Assembly: GCA_003427395.1 (NCBI GenBank)
Contig: BFEA01000283.1
Coordinates: forward strand, 56,798 to 120,797
Origin: Chara braunii
Lineage: Eukaryota > Streptophyta > Charophyceae > Charales > Characeae
DNA: 64,000 nucleotides
Reading direction: 5' to 3'
The first letter of the stretch is position 1. Each line of letters opens with the position of its first letter. Below, piece by piece: positions 10,361-22,816 of the stretch. Made by a program: the position numbers and the translations under genes. The notes below the pieces were generated by a model, which made no database searches, was not told the origin of the DNA, and saw only the letters and a list, made by a program, of their open reading frames with translations.

Positions 10361-12776
10361 AGTGAGTGCCCCCCTCTACTTACAGGCAGAGGTTCCTTCA
10401 TATGCTCAGAGTTTGTCTAAGGTCAAAACACTCCCTAACACAACAAATCAACTAGCACAATCAAAGAAATCCCCATGCACTCACCAGTCTTTGGTGGTTT
10501 CCTTGATTGTGCTAGTTCAGCCAATGTTTTTTTGGCTAGTGAGCGTCTCCCTTTACCCAAAAGGGGAAGTTCCTCCATATGCTCAGAGTTTGTCTAAGGT
10601 CAAAACACACCCTCGCACAGCAGATCAGCTAGCACAATCAAAGAAACCGCCAGACTCTCACTAGTCTTTGGTGTTTTCTTTGATTGTGCTGGTTGAGCTA
10701 ATGTTTTTTTGGCTAGTGAGTGCCCCCCCTACCCACATGCAGAGGTTCCTCCATATGCTCAGAGTTTGTCTAAGGTCAATGCACTCCCTAGCACAGCAGA
10801 TCATGTAGCACAATCAAAGAAACCGCCACGCACTCACTAGTCTGAAAACCCTACCCACAGGGAGAGGTTCCCCCATATGGTCAGAGTTTGTCGCGAAAGG
10901 GTCTCCCTTTGCGTAGGGGGGGGCACTCACTGCCAAAAATACATTGGCTCAGCAAGCGCAATCAAAGAAACCACCAAAGACTAGTAAGTGCCCCCCCCCC
11001 CCCAAAGGCAGGGGTTCCTCCATATGCTTAGATAGTTGAGCCAATGTCTTTTTCGGCTAGTGAGTGCGCCCCCCTACCCAAAGGCAGAGGTTCCTCCATA
11101 TGCCCAGAGATTGTCTAAGGTCAAAGCACTCCCTAGCACAGCAGATCAGCTAGCACAATCAAAGAAACTGACACGCATTCACTAGTCTTTGGTGGTTTCT
11201 TTGATTGTGCTAGTTGAGCGAATGGTTTTTTGGCTAGTGAGTGTCCCCCCCCTACCCAAAGGCAGAGGTTCCTCCATATGCTCATCACTAGCCAAAAAAA
11301 CTTTGGCTCAACTAGCATAATAAAAAAAACCAATAAAGACTAGTGGGTGAATTCACTAACCAAAAAAACATTGGCTCAGCTAGCACAATCAAGGAAACCA
11401 CCAAAGACTAGTAAACCTACGACCCCCGTACCCACATGCAGTTGTTTTTTTGATTGTGCTAGCTGAGCCAATGTTTTTTTGGCTAGTGAGTTCCCCCCCC
11501 TTCCCAAACGCAGAGGTTCCTCCATATGCTCAAAGTTTGTATAAAGTCAAAGCACTCCCTAGCACAACAGATCAACTAGGGAGTGCTTTGACCTTAGACA
11601 AACTCTGAGCATATGGAGGAACCTCTGCCTTTGGGTAGGGGGTGACACTCTTTAGCCGAAAAAAAAAATTGGCTCAACTTGCACAATCAAAGAAACCACC
11701 TAGCCGGCGGTTTCTTTGATTGTGTTAGCTGATCTGCTAAGGTTTTTATACCAGCGAGTGCGTGGCGGTTTCGTTGATTGTGCTAGCCGATCTAATGTGG
11801 CTAGGGTTTTTAGACTAGTGAGTGCGTGGCGGTTTCCTTGATTGTGCTAGCTGATCTGATGTGCTAGGGAGTGCTTTGACCTTAGACAAACTCTGCGCAT
11901 ATGGAGGAACCTCTTCATGTGGGTAGGGTTTTCAGACTAGTGAGTGCGTGGCGGTTTTTTTAAATGTGCTAGCGGTTTCTTTGATTGTGCAAGCAGTTTC
12001 TTTGATTGTGTTAGCTGATCTGTTGTCCATATACTCAGAGTTTCTCTCAGGTCAAAGTTTTCCCATCACAGCCGATCACCTAGCACAATCAAAGAAACCG
12101 TCATTCACTCACTAGTCTTTGGTGTTTTCTTTGATTTCGCTAGCTGAGCCAATGTTTTTTTGGCTAGTGAGTGTCCCCCCCTACCCAAAAGCAGAGGTTC
12201 CTCTATATGCTCAGAGTTTGTTTAAGGTCAAAACACTCCCTAGCACAGCAGATCAGCGAGCANAATAAAAAAAACCGCCACACACTCACTAGCCAAAAAA
12301 ACATTGGCTCAACTATCTGAGCATACGGAGGAACCTCTCCCTTTTGGAGGTTTCTTTGATTGTGTTAGTTGAGCCAATGTTTTTTTGGCTAGTTTTTTTT
12401 GTCTTTGGTGGTTTCTTTGATTGTGCTAGTTGAGCCAATGTTTTTTTCGCCAGTGGGTGTCACCCGCTACCCAAAGGGAGACCCTACCCAAAAAGAGAGG
12501 TTCCTCCATATGCTCAGAGTTTGTGTAAGGTGAAAGCACTCCCTAGCACAAAATATCAGCTAGCACAATCAAGGAAATCGCCACACACTCAAGAGTCTTG
12601 GTTTCTTTAATTGTGCTTGTTGAGTCAATGTTTTTTTGGCTAGTGATGAGCATATGGAGGAACCTCTGCCTGTGGGTAGGGTTTTTTGGCCAGTGAGTGC
12701 GTAGTGACCACCAAAGACTAGTGAGTGCGTGGCGGTTTCTTTGAGTGCCCCCCCCAACCCACAGGCATAGGTTCCT

Positions 12777-12874
12777 CTTCACGATCTCTGGGTTTTGCGG
12801 CTCTGCTTCAACATCGACTCGACTCCTACTTCATGGATGTCATCGACCACCTCGACGACTTCATCCATCTTCTT
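12777..12874 (+). repeat. Inserted coding-like module, truncated both ends
   Basis: Starts after GGTTCCTC and ends at CATCCATCTTCT, joined directly to TTCACTAGTC. Confidence 0.75.
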
Positions 12875-13431
12875 TCACTAGTCTTCGGTGGTTTCTTTGA
12901 TTGTACTTGTCGAGCCAATGTTTTTTTGGCTAGTGAGTGCCCCCCCTACCTAAAGGCAGAGGTTCCTCCATATGCTCAGAGTTTGTCTAAGGTCAAAGCA
13001 CTCCCTAGCACAACAGATCATCTAGCACAATCAAAGAAACCGGCACGCACTCACTATTCTTTGGATGTTTCTTTGATTGTGCTAGCTGAGCAAAAGTTTT
13101 TTTTGCTAGTGAGTGCCCCCCCCTACCGAAAGGCAGACCCTACCCAAAAACAGAGATTCCTCCATTTGCTCAGAGTTTGTCTAAGGTCAAAGCACTCCCT
13201 AGCACATCAGATCATCTAGCACAATCAAAGAAACCGCCACGCACTCACTAGTCTTTAGATGTTTCTTTGATTGTGCTAGCTGAACCAATGTTTTTTTGGT
13301 TAGTGAGTGTCCCTGACCATAGACAAACTCTGAGCATATAGAGGATCTCCTGCCTTTGGGTAGGGGGGACACTCACTAGCCAAAAACCCATTGGCTCAAC
13401 TAGCACAATCAAGGAAACCGCGCTGAAGTTA

Positions 13432-13582
13432 AGAAGATGGATGAAGTCGTCGAGGTGGTCGATGACAAAGATGAAGTAGGAGTTGAATCGATGTCGAAGC
13501 AGAGCCGCAAAACGCTGACATTATGAAGAAGAGCTGATGATGGAGTTCCCGAGCTGATGATGGAGTTCCTGATGGTGTGAGC
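13432..13582 (-). repeat. Inserted coding-like module, inverted, local duplication
   Basis: Almost full length. The terminal part GAGCTGATGATGGAGTTCC is present twice in tandem. Confidence 0.8.
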
Positions 13583-14356
13583 AGAGTGCTTTGACCTTAG
13601 ACAAACTCACTACCCTGAAGCCAATAAGTGCCCCCCCCTACCCACAGGCAGAGGTTCGTCCATATGCTAAGAGTTTGATCTGCTGTGCTAGAGAGTGCTT
13701 TGACCTTAAAAAAACTCTGAGTTTACGGAGGAATATCTGGATGTGGGTAGGGGGGTACTCTCTAGCCAAAAAAAACATTGGCTCAACTATCTAAGCATGG
13801 AGTACCTGATGGTGTGAGCTGAGTGCTTTGACCTTAGAAAAACTCTGAGCATATGGAGGAACCTCTGCCTTTGGGTAGGGGGGCACACTCACTAGCCGAA
13901 AAAAATATTGGCTCAACTATCTGAGCATATGGAAGAACCTGTGCCTTTGGGTGGGGGGGGGACCGTACCCAAAGGCAAAGGTTCCTCGATATGCTCAACA
14001 GATGAGCTAGCACAATCAAACAAACCGCCACGCACTCACTAGTCTTTGGTGGTTTTTTTTTATTGTGCTAGCTCAGCCAATGTTTTTTTGGCTAGTGTGT
14101 GCCTCCCCCTACCCACACACAGAGGTTCCTCCATATGCTCAGGGTTTATCTAAGTTCAAAGCACTCCCTATAACAGCAGATCAGCTAGCACAGAGGAACC
14201 AGCCACGCACTCACTAGTCTTTAGTGGTTTCTTTGATTGTGCTAGTTTAGCCAATGTTTTTTTGGCTACTGATAAGCATATGGAGGAACCTCTTCCGTTG
14301 GTTAGGGTTTTTTTGCTAGTGAGTGCGTGGCGGTTTCTTTGATTGTGCTAGCTGAG

Positions 14357-14400
14357 GCAATGCTTTTACCATAGTTTAAGGCATCATGTACCCACAGACA
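14357..14400 (+). repeat. Rare module ACCATAGTTTAAGG, copy 3
   Basis: Diverged copy (TTTACCATAGTTTAAGGCAT), in the context of CCACAGACAGAGG. It lies outside the 1.3-kb duplication and so records an independent spread of this variant. Confidence 0.65.
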
Positions 14401-14437
14401 GAGGTTCCTCCATATGCTCAAAGTTTGTCTAAGGTCA

Positions 14438-14573
14438 AGTCAAGAAGATGGATGAAGTCGTCGAGGTGGTCGATGACGTCGATGAAGAAAGAGTCGAGTC
14501 GATGTCGAAGCAGAGCCGCAAAATGCTGACATCCTGACGAAGAGCTGATGATGGAGTACCTGATGGTGTGAGC
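14438..14573 (-). repeat. Inserted coding-like module, inverted copy
   Basis: Starts inside the module at GTCAAGAAGATGG, directly after AAGGTCAA of the satellite. TCAA microhomology is shared at the breakpoint. The missing end appears in the opposite orientation at about 14,642-14,662 (TATTGGCTTCAGGCTAG). Confidence 0.8.
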
Positions 14574-14756
14574 ATAGTGTTTTAACCTTAGACAAACTTT
14601 GAGCATATGGAGGAAACTCTGCCTGTGGGTAGGGGGAGACACTTATTGGCTTCAGGCTAGAGAGTGTCCTCCCCCTACCCAAAGGCAGAGGTTCCACTCC
14701 CACCAAAGACTAGTGAGTGCGTGGCAGTTTCTTTGGGTAGGGGGGGACACTCACTA

Positions 14757-14905
14757 ACCTGAAGCCAATAGTTGAAGTCAAGAAGATGGATAAAGTCGTC
14801 GAGGTGGTCGATGACGTCGATGAAGTAGGAGTCGAGTCGATGTCGAAGCAGAGCCGCAAAACGCTGACATCCTGAAGAAGAGTTCATGATGGAGTACCTA
14901 ATGGC
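14757..14905 (-). repeat. Inserted coding-like module, inverted full copy
   Basis: CCTGAAGCCAATAG through GATGGAGTACCTAATGG, then joined to CCACAGGCAGTGGTTCC. The same odd junction recurs at 20,125. Confidence 0.85.
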
Positions 14906-16000
14906 CACAGGCAGTGGTTCCTCCATATTCTCTGAGTTTGTCTAAGGTGAAAGCACTCCCTAGCACTGCGGATCATCTAGCATAATCAAAGAAACCGCCA
15001 CACACTCACTAGTCTTTGGTGGTTTCTTTGATTGTGCTAGCTGAGCCTATGTTTTTTTGGCTAGTGAGTGTCCCCCCCTTCCCAAAGCCAGAACCTACCC
15101 AAAGGCAGAGGTTCCTCCATATGCTCAGAGTTTGTCTAAGGTCAAAGCACTCCCTAGCACAGCAGATCAGCAGATCAGCTAGCACAATCAAAGAAACCGT
15201 CACGCATTCACTAGTCTCTGCTGGTTTCTTTGATTGTGCTAGCTGAGCCAATGTTTTTTTGGCTATTGAGTGCCCCCACCTACCCAAAGGCAGAGGTTCC
15301 TCCATATGCTTAGACTTTGTCTCAGGTAAGCACTCCCTAGCACAGCAGATCAGCTAGTACAATCAAAGAAACTGTCACGCACTCACTAGTCTGAAAACCC
15401 TACCCACATGAAGAGGTTTCTCCATATGCTCTGAATTTGTCTAAGGTGAAAGCATTCCCTAGCACAGCAAATCAGCTGGCACATTTAAAAAAATTGACAC
15501 GCACTCACTATCTGAAAACCCTAACCACAGCCAGAGGTTCCTCGATATGCTCAGAGTTCGTCTAAGGTCAAAGCACTCCCTAGCACAGCAAATCAGCTAG
15601 GACAATAAAAGAAACTCCCACGCACTCACTATCTTAAAACCCTACCCAAAGGCAGTGGTTCCTCCATATGCTATGAGTTTGCAGAAGGTCAAAGAACTCC
15701 CTTGCACACCCGCTACCCAATCTCTGAGCATATGGAGGAACCTCACAGTCCACCTTTGGGTAGGAGTTTGGCCAAAAAAATATGGGCTCACTAGCCAAAA
15801 AAACATTGGCTCTGCTATCTCAGCATATAAAGGAACCTCTGCCTTTAGGTGGGGGAGGGGGCGTAGGTTTTTTGGTTTTTGGTGATTTCTTTGATTGTGC
15901 TAGCTGAGCCAATGTTTTTTTGGCTAGTGAGTGCCCCCCCCTACCCAAAGGCAGAGGTTCCTCCATATGCTCAAAGTTTGTCTAAGGTCAAAGTACTCTA

Positions 16001-16050
16001 CTTACACCATCAGGTACTCCATCATCAGCTCTTCTTCAGGATGTCAGCGT
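16001..16050 (+). repeat. Inserted coding-like module, 5' part only
   Basis: Ends at AGGATGTCAGCGT and is joined to GGTTTTCAGACTAG. Confidence 0.75.
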
Positions 16051-17110
16051 GGTTTTCAGACTAGTGAGTGTGTGGGGGTTTCTTTGATTTTGCTAGGTGA
16101 TCTGCTGTGCAAGGGAGTGTTTTTACCTTATACAAACTCTCACCATATGGAGGAACCTTTGCCTTTGGGTAGGGGGGGGAACTCAGTAGCCAAAAAAACA
16201 TTGGCTCAGCTAGCACAATCAAAGAAACCGCCACCTGTGGGTAAGGGGGGGCGTAGGTTTTTTGGTCTTTGGTGGCTTCTTTGATTGTGCTAGCTGAGCC
16301 GATGTTTTTTTGGCTACTGAGTGTCCCTCCCTACCTTGAGGCAGAGGTTCCTCCATATGCTCAGAGTTTGTCTTAGGTCAAAGCACTCCCTAGCACAGCA
16401 GATCAGCTAGCATAATCAGAGAAACCGCCACACACTCACTAGTCTTTGGTGGTTTCTTTGATTGTGTTAGTTGAGCCAATGTTTTTTTGGCTAGTGAGTG
16501 CCCCTTCCTAGCTAGCACAATCAAAGGAACCACCATGCACTCACTAGTCTTTGGTAGTTTTTTTGATTGTGCTAGCTGAGCCAATGTTTTTTTGACTAGT
16601 GATTTCACGCAGAGGTTCCTCCATATGCTCAGAGTTTGTCTAAGGTCAAAGCACTCCCTAGTACAGCAGATCAGCTAGCACAACCAAAGAAACCGCCACG
16701 CACTCACTAGCCAAAAAGTCCTACCCACAGGCAGAGGTTCCTCCATATGCTCATCACTAACAGAAAAAAGATTGGCTCAAATAGCACAATCAAAGAAACC
16801 ACGAAAGACAAGTGAGTCCGTGGCGGTTTCTTTGATTGTGCTGGCTGATCTGCTGTGCTAGGGAGTGCTTTGACCTTAGACAAACTCTGAGCATATGTAG
16901 GAACCTCTGTCTGTGGGTAGGGGAGGAACTCAATAGTCAAAAAAACATTGGCTTAGCTTGCACAATTAAAGAAACCACCAAAGACCAGTGAGTGCATGGC
17001 GTTTTCTTTGATTGTGCTAGCTGATCTGTTGTGCTAGGGAGTGCTTTGACCTTAGACAAACCCTGAGCATATAGATGAACCTCTGTCTGTGGGTAGGGGG
17101 GAACACTCAC

Positions 17111-17267
17111 TAGCCTGAAGCCAATAGTTGAAGTCAAGAAGATGGATGAAGTCGTCGAGGTGGTCGATGACGTCGATGAAGTAGGAGTCGAGTTGATGTC
17201 GAAGCAAATCCACAAAACGCTGACATCCTGAAGAAGCGTTGATTATGGAGTACCTGATGGTGTGAGC
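17111..17267 (-). repeat. Inserted coding-like module, inverted full copy
   Basis: Complete, from TAGCCTGAAGCC to ACCTGATGGTGTGAGC. Confidence 0.85.
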
Positions 17268-17672
17268 AAAGTGTTTTAACCTTCTGCAAACTCTAAGCAT
17301 ATGGAGGAACCTTTGCCTCCCTGTTACAGCAGATCAACTAGCACAATCAAAGAAACCGCCACAAACTCACTTGCCAAAAAACCCTAGGTGATCTGTTGTG
17401 CTAGGGAGTGTTTTTACCTTAGACAAACACTGAGCATATGGAGGAACCTCTGCCTTTGGGTAGGAGGGGGCACTCACTAGCCAAAAAAACATTGGTTCCG
17501 CTAGCAGAATCAAAGAAACCACAAAAGACTAGTGAATGCGTGGCAGTTTTTTTTATTGTGCTAGTTGAACTGATGTGCTAAGGAGTCCATATGCTCAGAG
17601 TTTGTCTAAGGTGAAAGCACTCCCTACCACAGCACATCATCTAGCACAATCAAAGAAACCGCAATCACTAGA

Positions 17673-17793
17673 TTTCAGGATGCCAGCATTTTGCGGCTCT
17701 GCTTCGACATCGACTCGACTCCTACTTCCTCGACGTCATCGACCACCTCGACGACTTCATCCATGTTCTTGACTTCAGCTATTGGCTTGAGGC
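17673..17793 (+). repeat. Inserted coding-like module, 5' truncated
   Basis: Begins at TTTCAGGATGCCAGC, after ATCACTAGA, and runs to GGCTTGAGGCT. The AT-rich island follows about 50 bp later. Confidence 0.8.
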
Positions 17794-17841
17794 TAGTGAG
17801 TGCCCCTCCCTACCCACAGGCATAGGTTCCTCCATATACTC

Positions 17842-18239
17842 ATAATTAGAATGAAGAATAAATAATCAAATTATTATGCAATCAATCTTCTTTACAGTAA
17901 AATTTATCAATGAAATGAATAATAATAATAATAATAATAATAATATATTATGAATACAAGAATAAATAGAATCACAAAAGTAGCAATAATTTTCTTGTAA
18001 ATGGAGAAGAGTCTATTTATGAAATCTCATCTATCAAATAATAAATTAAATACAACATTAAGATATATTCATTTCTTCCATTATTGATTATTGTATATGT
18101 GTATGTAAATGTTCATTAATATATCTCATCTTGTAAAAAAAAATAAAATACGAATATAAAAATAATATAGAATAAGATATAAAAAAGAATGTTCATTCAT
18201 TATAAATAAACTATTTACTATTCTCTTTATTGTCATATA
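17842..18239. other. AT-rich non-satellite island
   Basis: About 400 bp of very AT-rich sequence replaces the satellite between CCATATACTCATAA and ATATATAGCACAACAAATC. It holds an (ATA)n-type run at about 17,920-17,945 and two copies of AATGTTCATT (about 18,108 and 18,190). There is no open frame of note, no terminal inverted repeat that I can see, and no recognisable organellar gene. It could be host intergenic sequence or a degenerate non-autonomous element. Confidence 0.8.
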
Positions 18240-18680
18240 TAGCACAACAAATCAGCTAGCACAACCAAAGAAACCGCCACGCATTCACTAGTCCTTGGTG
18301 GTTTCTTTGATTGTGTTAGTTGAGCCAATGTTTTTTTGGTTAGTGATGAGCATATGGAAGAACCTCTGCCTGTGGGTAGGGTTTTTTTGCTAGTGAGTGC
18401 GTGGCGGTTTCTTTGATTGTGCTAGGTGATCTGTTGTACTAGGGAGTGCTTTGAGCTGAGACAAACTCTGAGCATATGGAGGAACCATTGCCTTTGGGTA
18501 GGGGGGGGCACTCACCAGCCGAAAAAAAACATTGGCTCAATAATCAGGCTCACTAGTCTTTGGTCATTTTTTTGATTGTGTTAGCTGAGCCAATGTTTTT
18601 TTGGCTAATGAGTGCCCCCATCTACCCAAAGGCAGAGGTTCCTCCATATGCTCAGAGTTTGTCTAAGGTCAACGCACTCT

Positions 18681-18836
18681 ACTCACACCATCAGGTCCTC
18701 CATCATCAACTCTTCTTTAGGATGTCAGGGTTTTGCGACTTTACTTCGACATCGACTCGACTCGTACTACATCGAGGTCATCGACCACCTCGACGACTTC
18801 ATCCATCTTCTTGACTTCAGCTATTGGCTTCAGGCT
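18681..18836 (+). repeat. Inserted coding-like module, full copy
   Basis: Complete, ACTCACACCATCAGG to GGCTTCAGGCT. Confidence 0.85.
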
Positions 18837-19515
18837 AGTGAGTGCCCCCCTCTACCCATGGGCACAGGTTCCTCCATATGCTTAGAGTTTGTCTAAGGTC
18901 AAAGCACTCCCTAGCACAACAGATCTGCTAGCAGAATCAAACAAACCGCCACACACTCACTAGTCTTTGGTGGTTTCTCTGATTGTGCTAGTTTCGCTGT
19001 AGCAGGGAGTGCTTTGACCTTAGACAAACTATGAGCATACGACTAGTGAGTGTCTCCCCCTACCCAAAGGCAGAGATTCCTCCATTTGCTTAGCGTTTGT
19101 CTAAGGTCAAAGCACTCCCTAGCATAGCAGATCAGCTAGCACAATAAAAAAAACCGTCGCGCACTCACTGGTCTTTGGTGGTTTCTTTGGTTGTGCTAGT
19201 TGAGCCAAGTTCTTTTTTGCTAGTGATGAGCACATGGAGGAACCTCTGCTAATGGGTAGGGTTTTTTGTCTAGTGAGTGAGAGGCGGTTTCTTTGATTGT
19301 GCTAGATGATCTGCTGTGCTAGTGAGTGCCCCCCCCTACCCAAAGGCAGAGGTTCCTTCATATGCTCAGCGTTTATCTAAGGTTAAAGCATTCCCTAGCA
19401 CAGCAGATCAGCTAGCACAATCAAAGAAACTGCCACGCACTCACTATCTAAAAACCCTACCGATAGGAAGAGGTTCCTCCATATGCTCAAAGTTTGTCTA
19501 AGGTCAAAGCACTCT

Positions 19516-19553
19516 GCTCACACCATCAAGTTCTTCATCATCAGCTCTTCCTC
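19516..19553 (+). repeat. Inserted coding-like module, 5' remnant
   Basis: Only GCTCACACCATCAAG to CAGCTCTTCCTC is left, joined to an odd TTAGGTAGTGGG segment. Confidence 0.65.
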
Positions 19554-19642
19554 AACAGATATTAGGTAGTGGGTGTGTTAGGGAGTGCGTTGACCTTAAA
19601 CAAACTCTGAGCATACGGAAGAACAATCATCTTCCGTTTCTA

Positions 19643-19644
<2 letters not shown>

Positions 19645-19723
<79 letters not shown>

Positions 19724-19724
19724 N

Positions 19725-19809
<85 letters not shown>
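19645..19809 (+). repeat. (CT)n microsatellite, about 165 bp
   Basis: About 82 uninterrupted CT units with a single N at 19,724. It sits between CTTCCGTTTCTAAC and ATGGCTAGGG inside the array. The N in a perfect dinucleotide tract suggests that the true length is unknown. Confidence 0.97.
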
Positions 19810-19811
<2 letters not shown>

Positions 19812-19976
19812 GGCTAGGGTTTTCTGATATTGAGTGCGTGACGGTTTCTTTGATTATGCTAGCTGATCTGCTGTGCTAGGGAGTGCTGATGTCTTGTGCT
19901 AGGGAGTGCTTTGACCTTTAACAAACTCTGAGCATATGGAGGAACCTCTGTCTGTGGGTAGGGGGGAACACTCACT

Positions 19977-20125
19977 AGCCTGAAGCCAATAGCTGAAGTC
20001 AAGAAAATGGATCAGGTCGTCGAGCTCGTCATTGACGTCGATGAAGTAGAAGTGCAGTCGATGTCAAAGCAGAGCTGCAAAACGCTGACATCCTGAAGAA
20101 GAGAGGATGATGGAGTACTTGATGG
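19977..20125 (-). repeat. Inserted coding-like module, inverted full copy
   Basis: Complete but diverged. Ends at ACTTGATGG joined to CCACAGGCAGTGG, the same junction as at 14,905. Confidence 0.85.
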
Positions 20126-20742
20126 CCACAGGCAGTGGTTCCTCCATATGCTAAGAGTCAGTCTAAGGTCAAAGCACTTCCTAGCATAGCAGACGATCTA
20201 GCACAATGAAAGAAACCGCCACGCACTCACTAGTGTTTGGTGGTTTCTTTGATTGTGCTAGCTGAACCAATGTTTTTTTGGCTAGTGAGTGCCCCCCCCT
20301 ACCCAAAGACAAAGTTTTCTCCATATGCTCCGAGTTTGTCTAAGGTCAAAGCACTCCCTAACACAGCAAATCAGTTACCACAATCAAAGAAACCGCCACG
20401 CACTCACTACTCTTTGGTGGTTTCTTTGATTGTGCTGGTTGAACCAATAGTTCTTTGGCTAGTAATGAGCATATGCAGGAACCTCTACCTGTGGGTAGGA
20501 TTTTTGGCTAGTGAGTGCATGGCGGTTTCTTTCATTGTGCTAGCTGATCTGCTGTACTAGGGAGTGCTTTGACCTTAGACAAACTCTAAGCATATGGAGA
20601 AACCACCAAAGACTAGTGAGTGAGTGGCGGTTTCTATGAATGTGCAAGCTGAGCCAATGTTTTTTTGGCTAGTGAGTGTCCTTCCTACTGAAAGACAGAG
20701 GTTCCTCCATATGCTCAGAGTTTGTTTAACGTCAACGCACTC

Positions 20743-20898
20743 TGCTCACACGATCAGTTACTCCATCATCAGCTCTTCTTCAGGATGTCAACGTTTCGTG
20801 GATCTTCTTCGACATCGACTCGACTCCTACTTCATTTACGTCATTGACCAACTCGACGACTTCATCCATCTTCTTGACTTTGGCTATTGGCTTCAGGC
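20743..20898 (+). repeat. Inserted coding-like module, full copy
   Basis: Complete, GCTCACACGATCAG to GGCTTCAGGCT; the core GCGGCTCTG is changed to GTGGATCTT. Confidence 0.85.
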
Positions 20899-22344
20899 TA
20901 GTGAGTGCCCCCCCCTACCCACAGGCAGAGGGTCCTCCATATGCTCATAGTTTGTCTAATGTCAAAGCACTCCCTGGTACAGCAGATCAGCTAGCACAAT
21001 CCAAGAAACCGCCACGCACCCACTAGTCTTTGCTGGTTTCTTTGATTGTGCTAGGTTTCCTTGATTGTGCTAGTTGAGCCAATGGTTTTTTGGCTAGTAA
21101 GTGCCCCCACTACCCAAAGGCAGAGGTTCATCCATATGCTCATTGGCGGTTTCTTTAATTGTGCTAGATGATCTGTTGTACTAGTGAGTGCTTTGACCTT
21201 AGACAAACTCTCAGCCTATGGAGGAACCTCTGCCTTTGGGTAGGGGGGGCACTCACTAGCCAAAAAAACATTGGCTAAGTTAGCACAATCAAAGAAACCA
21301 CCTAAGACTAGTGAGTGCGTGGTTGTTTCTTTGATTGTGCTAGGTGATCTGTTGTGCTAGGGAGTGCTTTTGCAGTCCCTGGTATAGCAGATCAGCAAGC
21401 ACAATCAAAGAAACCGCCACACACTCACTAGTCAAAAAACCCTACCCACAGACAAAGGTTCCTCCATATGCTCATGACTAGCCAAAAAAACATTGGCTCA
21501 ACTAGCACAATCAAAGAAACCACCAAAGACTAGTGAGTGCGTGGCGGTTTCTTTGATTGTGCTAGCTGATCTGTTGTGCTAGGGAGTGTTTTTACCTTAG
21601 ACAAACTCTTAGCATATGGAGGAACCTCGGCCTTTGGGTAGGGGGGGTTACTCACTAGCCAAAAAGACGTTGGCTCAATTATCTGGGCATATGGAGGAAC
21701 CTCTTCCTTTGGATGGGGGGGGGCACTCACTAGGTGGGGGCACTTATTGGCTTACGCCTAGTGAGTGCCCACCCTACCCAAAGGCAAAGTTTCCTCCATA
21801 TGCTCGGACTTTTTCTAAGGTCAAAGCACTCCCCAGCACAGCAGATCAGTTGGCACAATCAAAGAAACCGCCACGTAATCAATCGTGTTTGGTGGTTTCT
21901 TTGATTGTGCTAGTTGAGCCAATGCTTTTTTGGCTAATGATGAGCATATGGAGGAACCTCTTCCTGTTGGTAGGGTCTTTTGGCTAGTGAGTGGGTGGCG
22001 GTTTCTTTCACTGTGCTAGCTGATCTGCTGTACTAGGGAGTGCTTTGACCTTAGAGAAACTCTGAGCATATGGAGGAACCTCTGCCCTTGGGTAGGGGGG
22101 GGCACTCATTGGCCAAAAAAACATTGGCTCAGCTAGCACAATCAAAGAAACCACCAAAGACTAGTGAGTGGGCCTGCCCACCCAAAGGCAGAGGTTGGCT
22201 CAGCTACATACAATCAGAGAACCCAAAGGCAGAGGTTGGCTCAGCTACATACAATCAAAGAAACCACCAAAGACTAGTGAGTGCGTGGCGGTTTCTTTGA
22301 TTGTGCTAGCTGAGCCAATGTTTTTTTGGCTAGTGAGTGCCCCC

Positions 22345-22423
22345 ACCCACTAGAATACCCACTAGAAAGCAACAAGCACCAAAAAAGCAATGCCCATTAG
22401 AAACCCACCGGAAACCCACGCCC
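22345..22423 (+). repeat. Secondary 80-bp insert, copy A
   Basis: Replaces the 5' half of a coding-like module. It is built from short repeats of CCCACTAGAAA-type units and ends in ACGCCC before TTTGCGGCTCTG. An inverted copy with about 85-90% identity by eye lies at 38,612-38,695, joined at the same base of the module. Confidence 0.8.
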
Positions 22424-22528
22424 TTTGCGGCTCTGCTTCGACATCGACTCGACTCCTACTTCATCGACGTCATCGCCGACCTCGACAACTTCATCCATCT
22501 TCGTGACTTCAGCTATTGGCTTCAGGTT
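22424..22528 (+). repeat. Inserted coding-like module, 5' replaced
   Basis: Module from TTTGCGGCTCTGC to GGCTTCAGG. Its 5' half is replaced by the secondary insert at 22,345-22,423. Confidence 0.85.
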
Positions 22529-22786
22529 AGTGAGTGCCACCCCTTACCCACAGGCAAAGGTTCCTCCATATGCTCAGAGTTTGTCTGAGGTCAAAGCACT
22601 CCCTGGTACAGCAGATTAGCTAGCACAATAAAAGAAACATCCATGCACTCACTAGCCAAAAAACCCTACCAACAGGCAGAGGTTCCTCCGTATGCTCAGA
22701 GTTTGCCTAAGGTCAAAACACTCCCTAGCACACCCCCTCCTCAATCTCTTAGCATATGGAGGAACCTCTGCCTTTGGGTAGGGGGG

Positions 22787-22816
22787 CAATACCGTAAGGA
22801 GGCGATGCGGCTCTTT
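22787..22816 (-). repeat. Array-end motif, internal copy 1
   Basis: Reverse complement reads AAAGAGCCGCATCGCCTCCT then TACGGTATTG. It lies between satellite TAGGGGGG and CATTGTGCTAGGG. The same motif marks the right end of the whole array. Confidence 0.75.
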
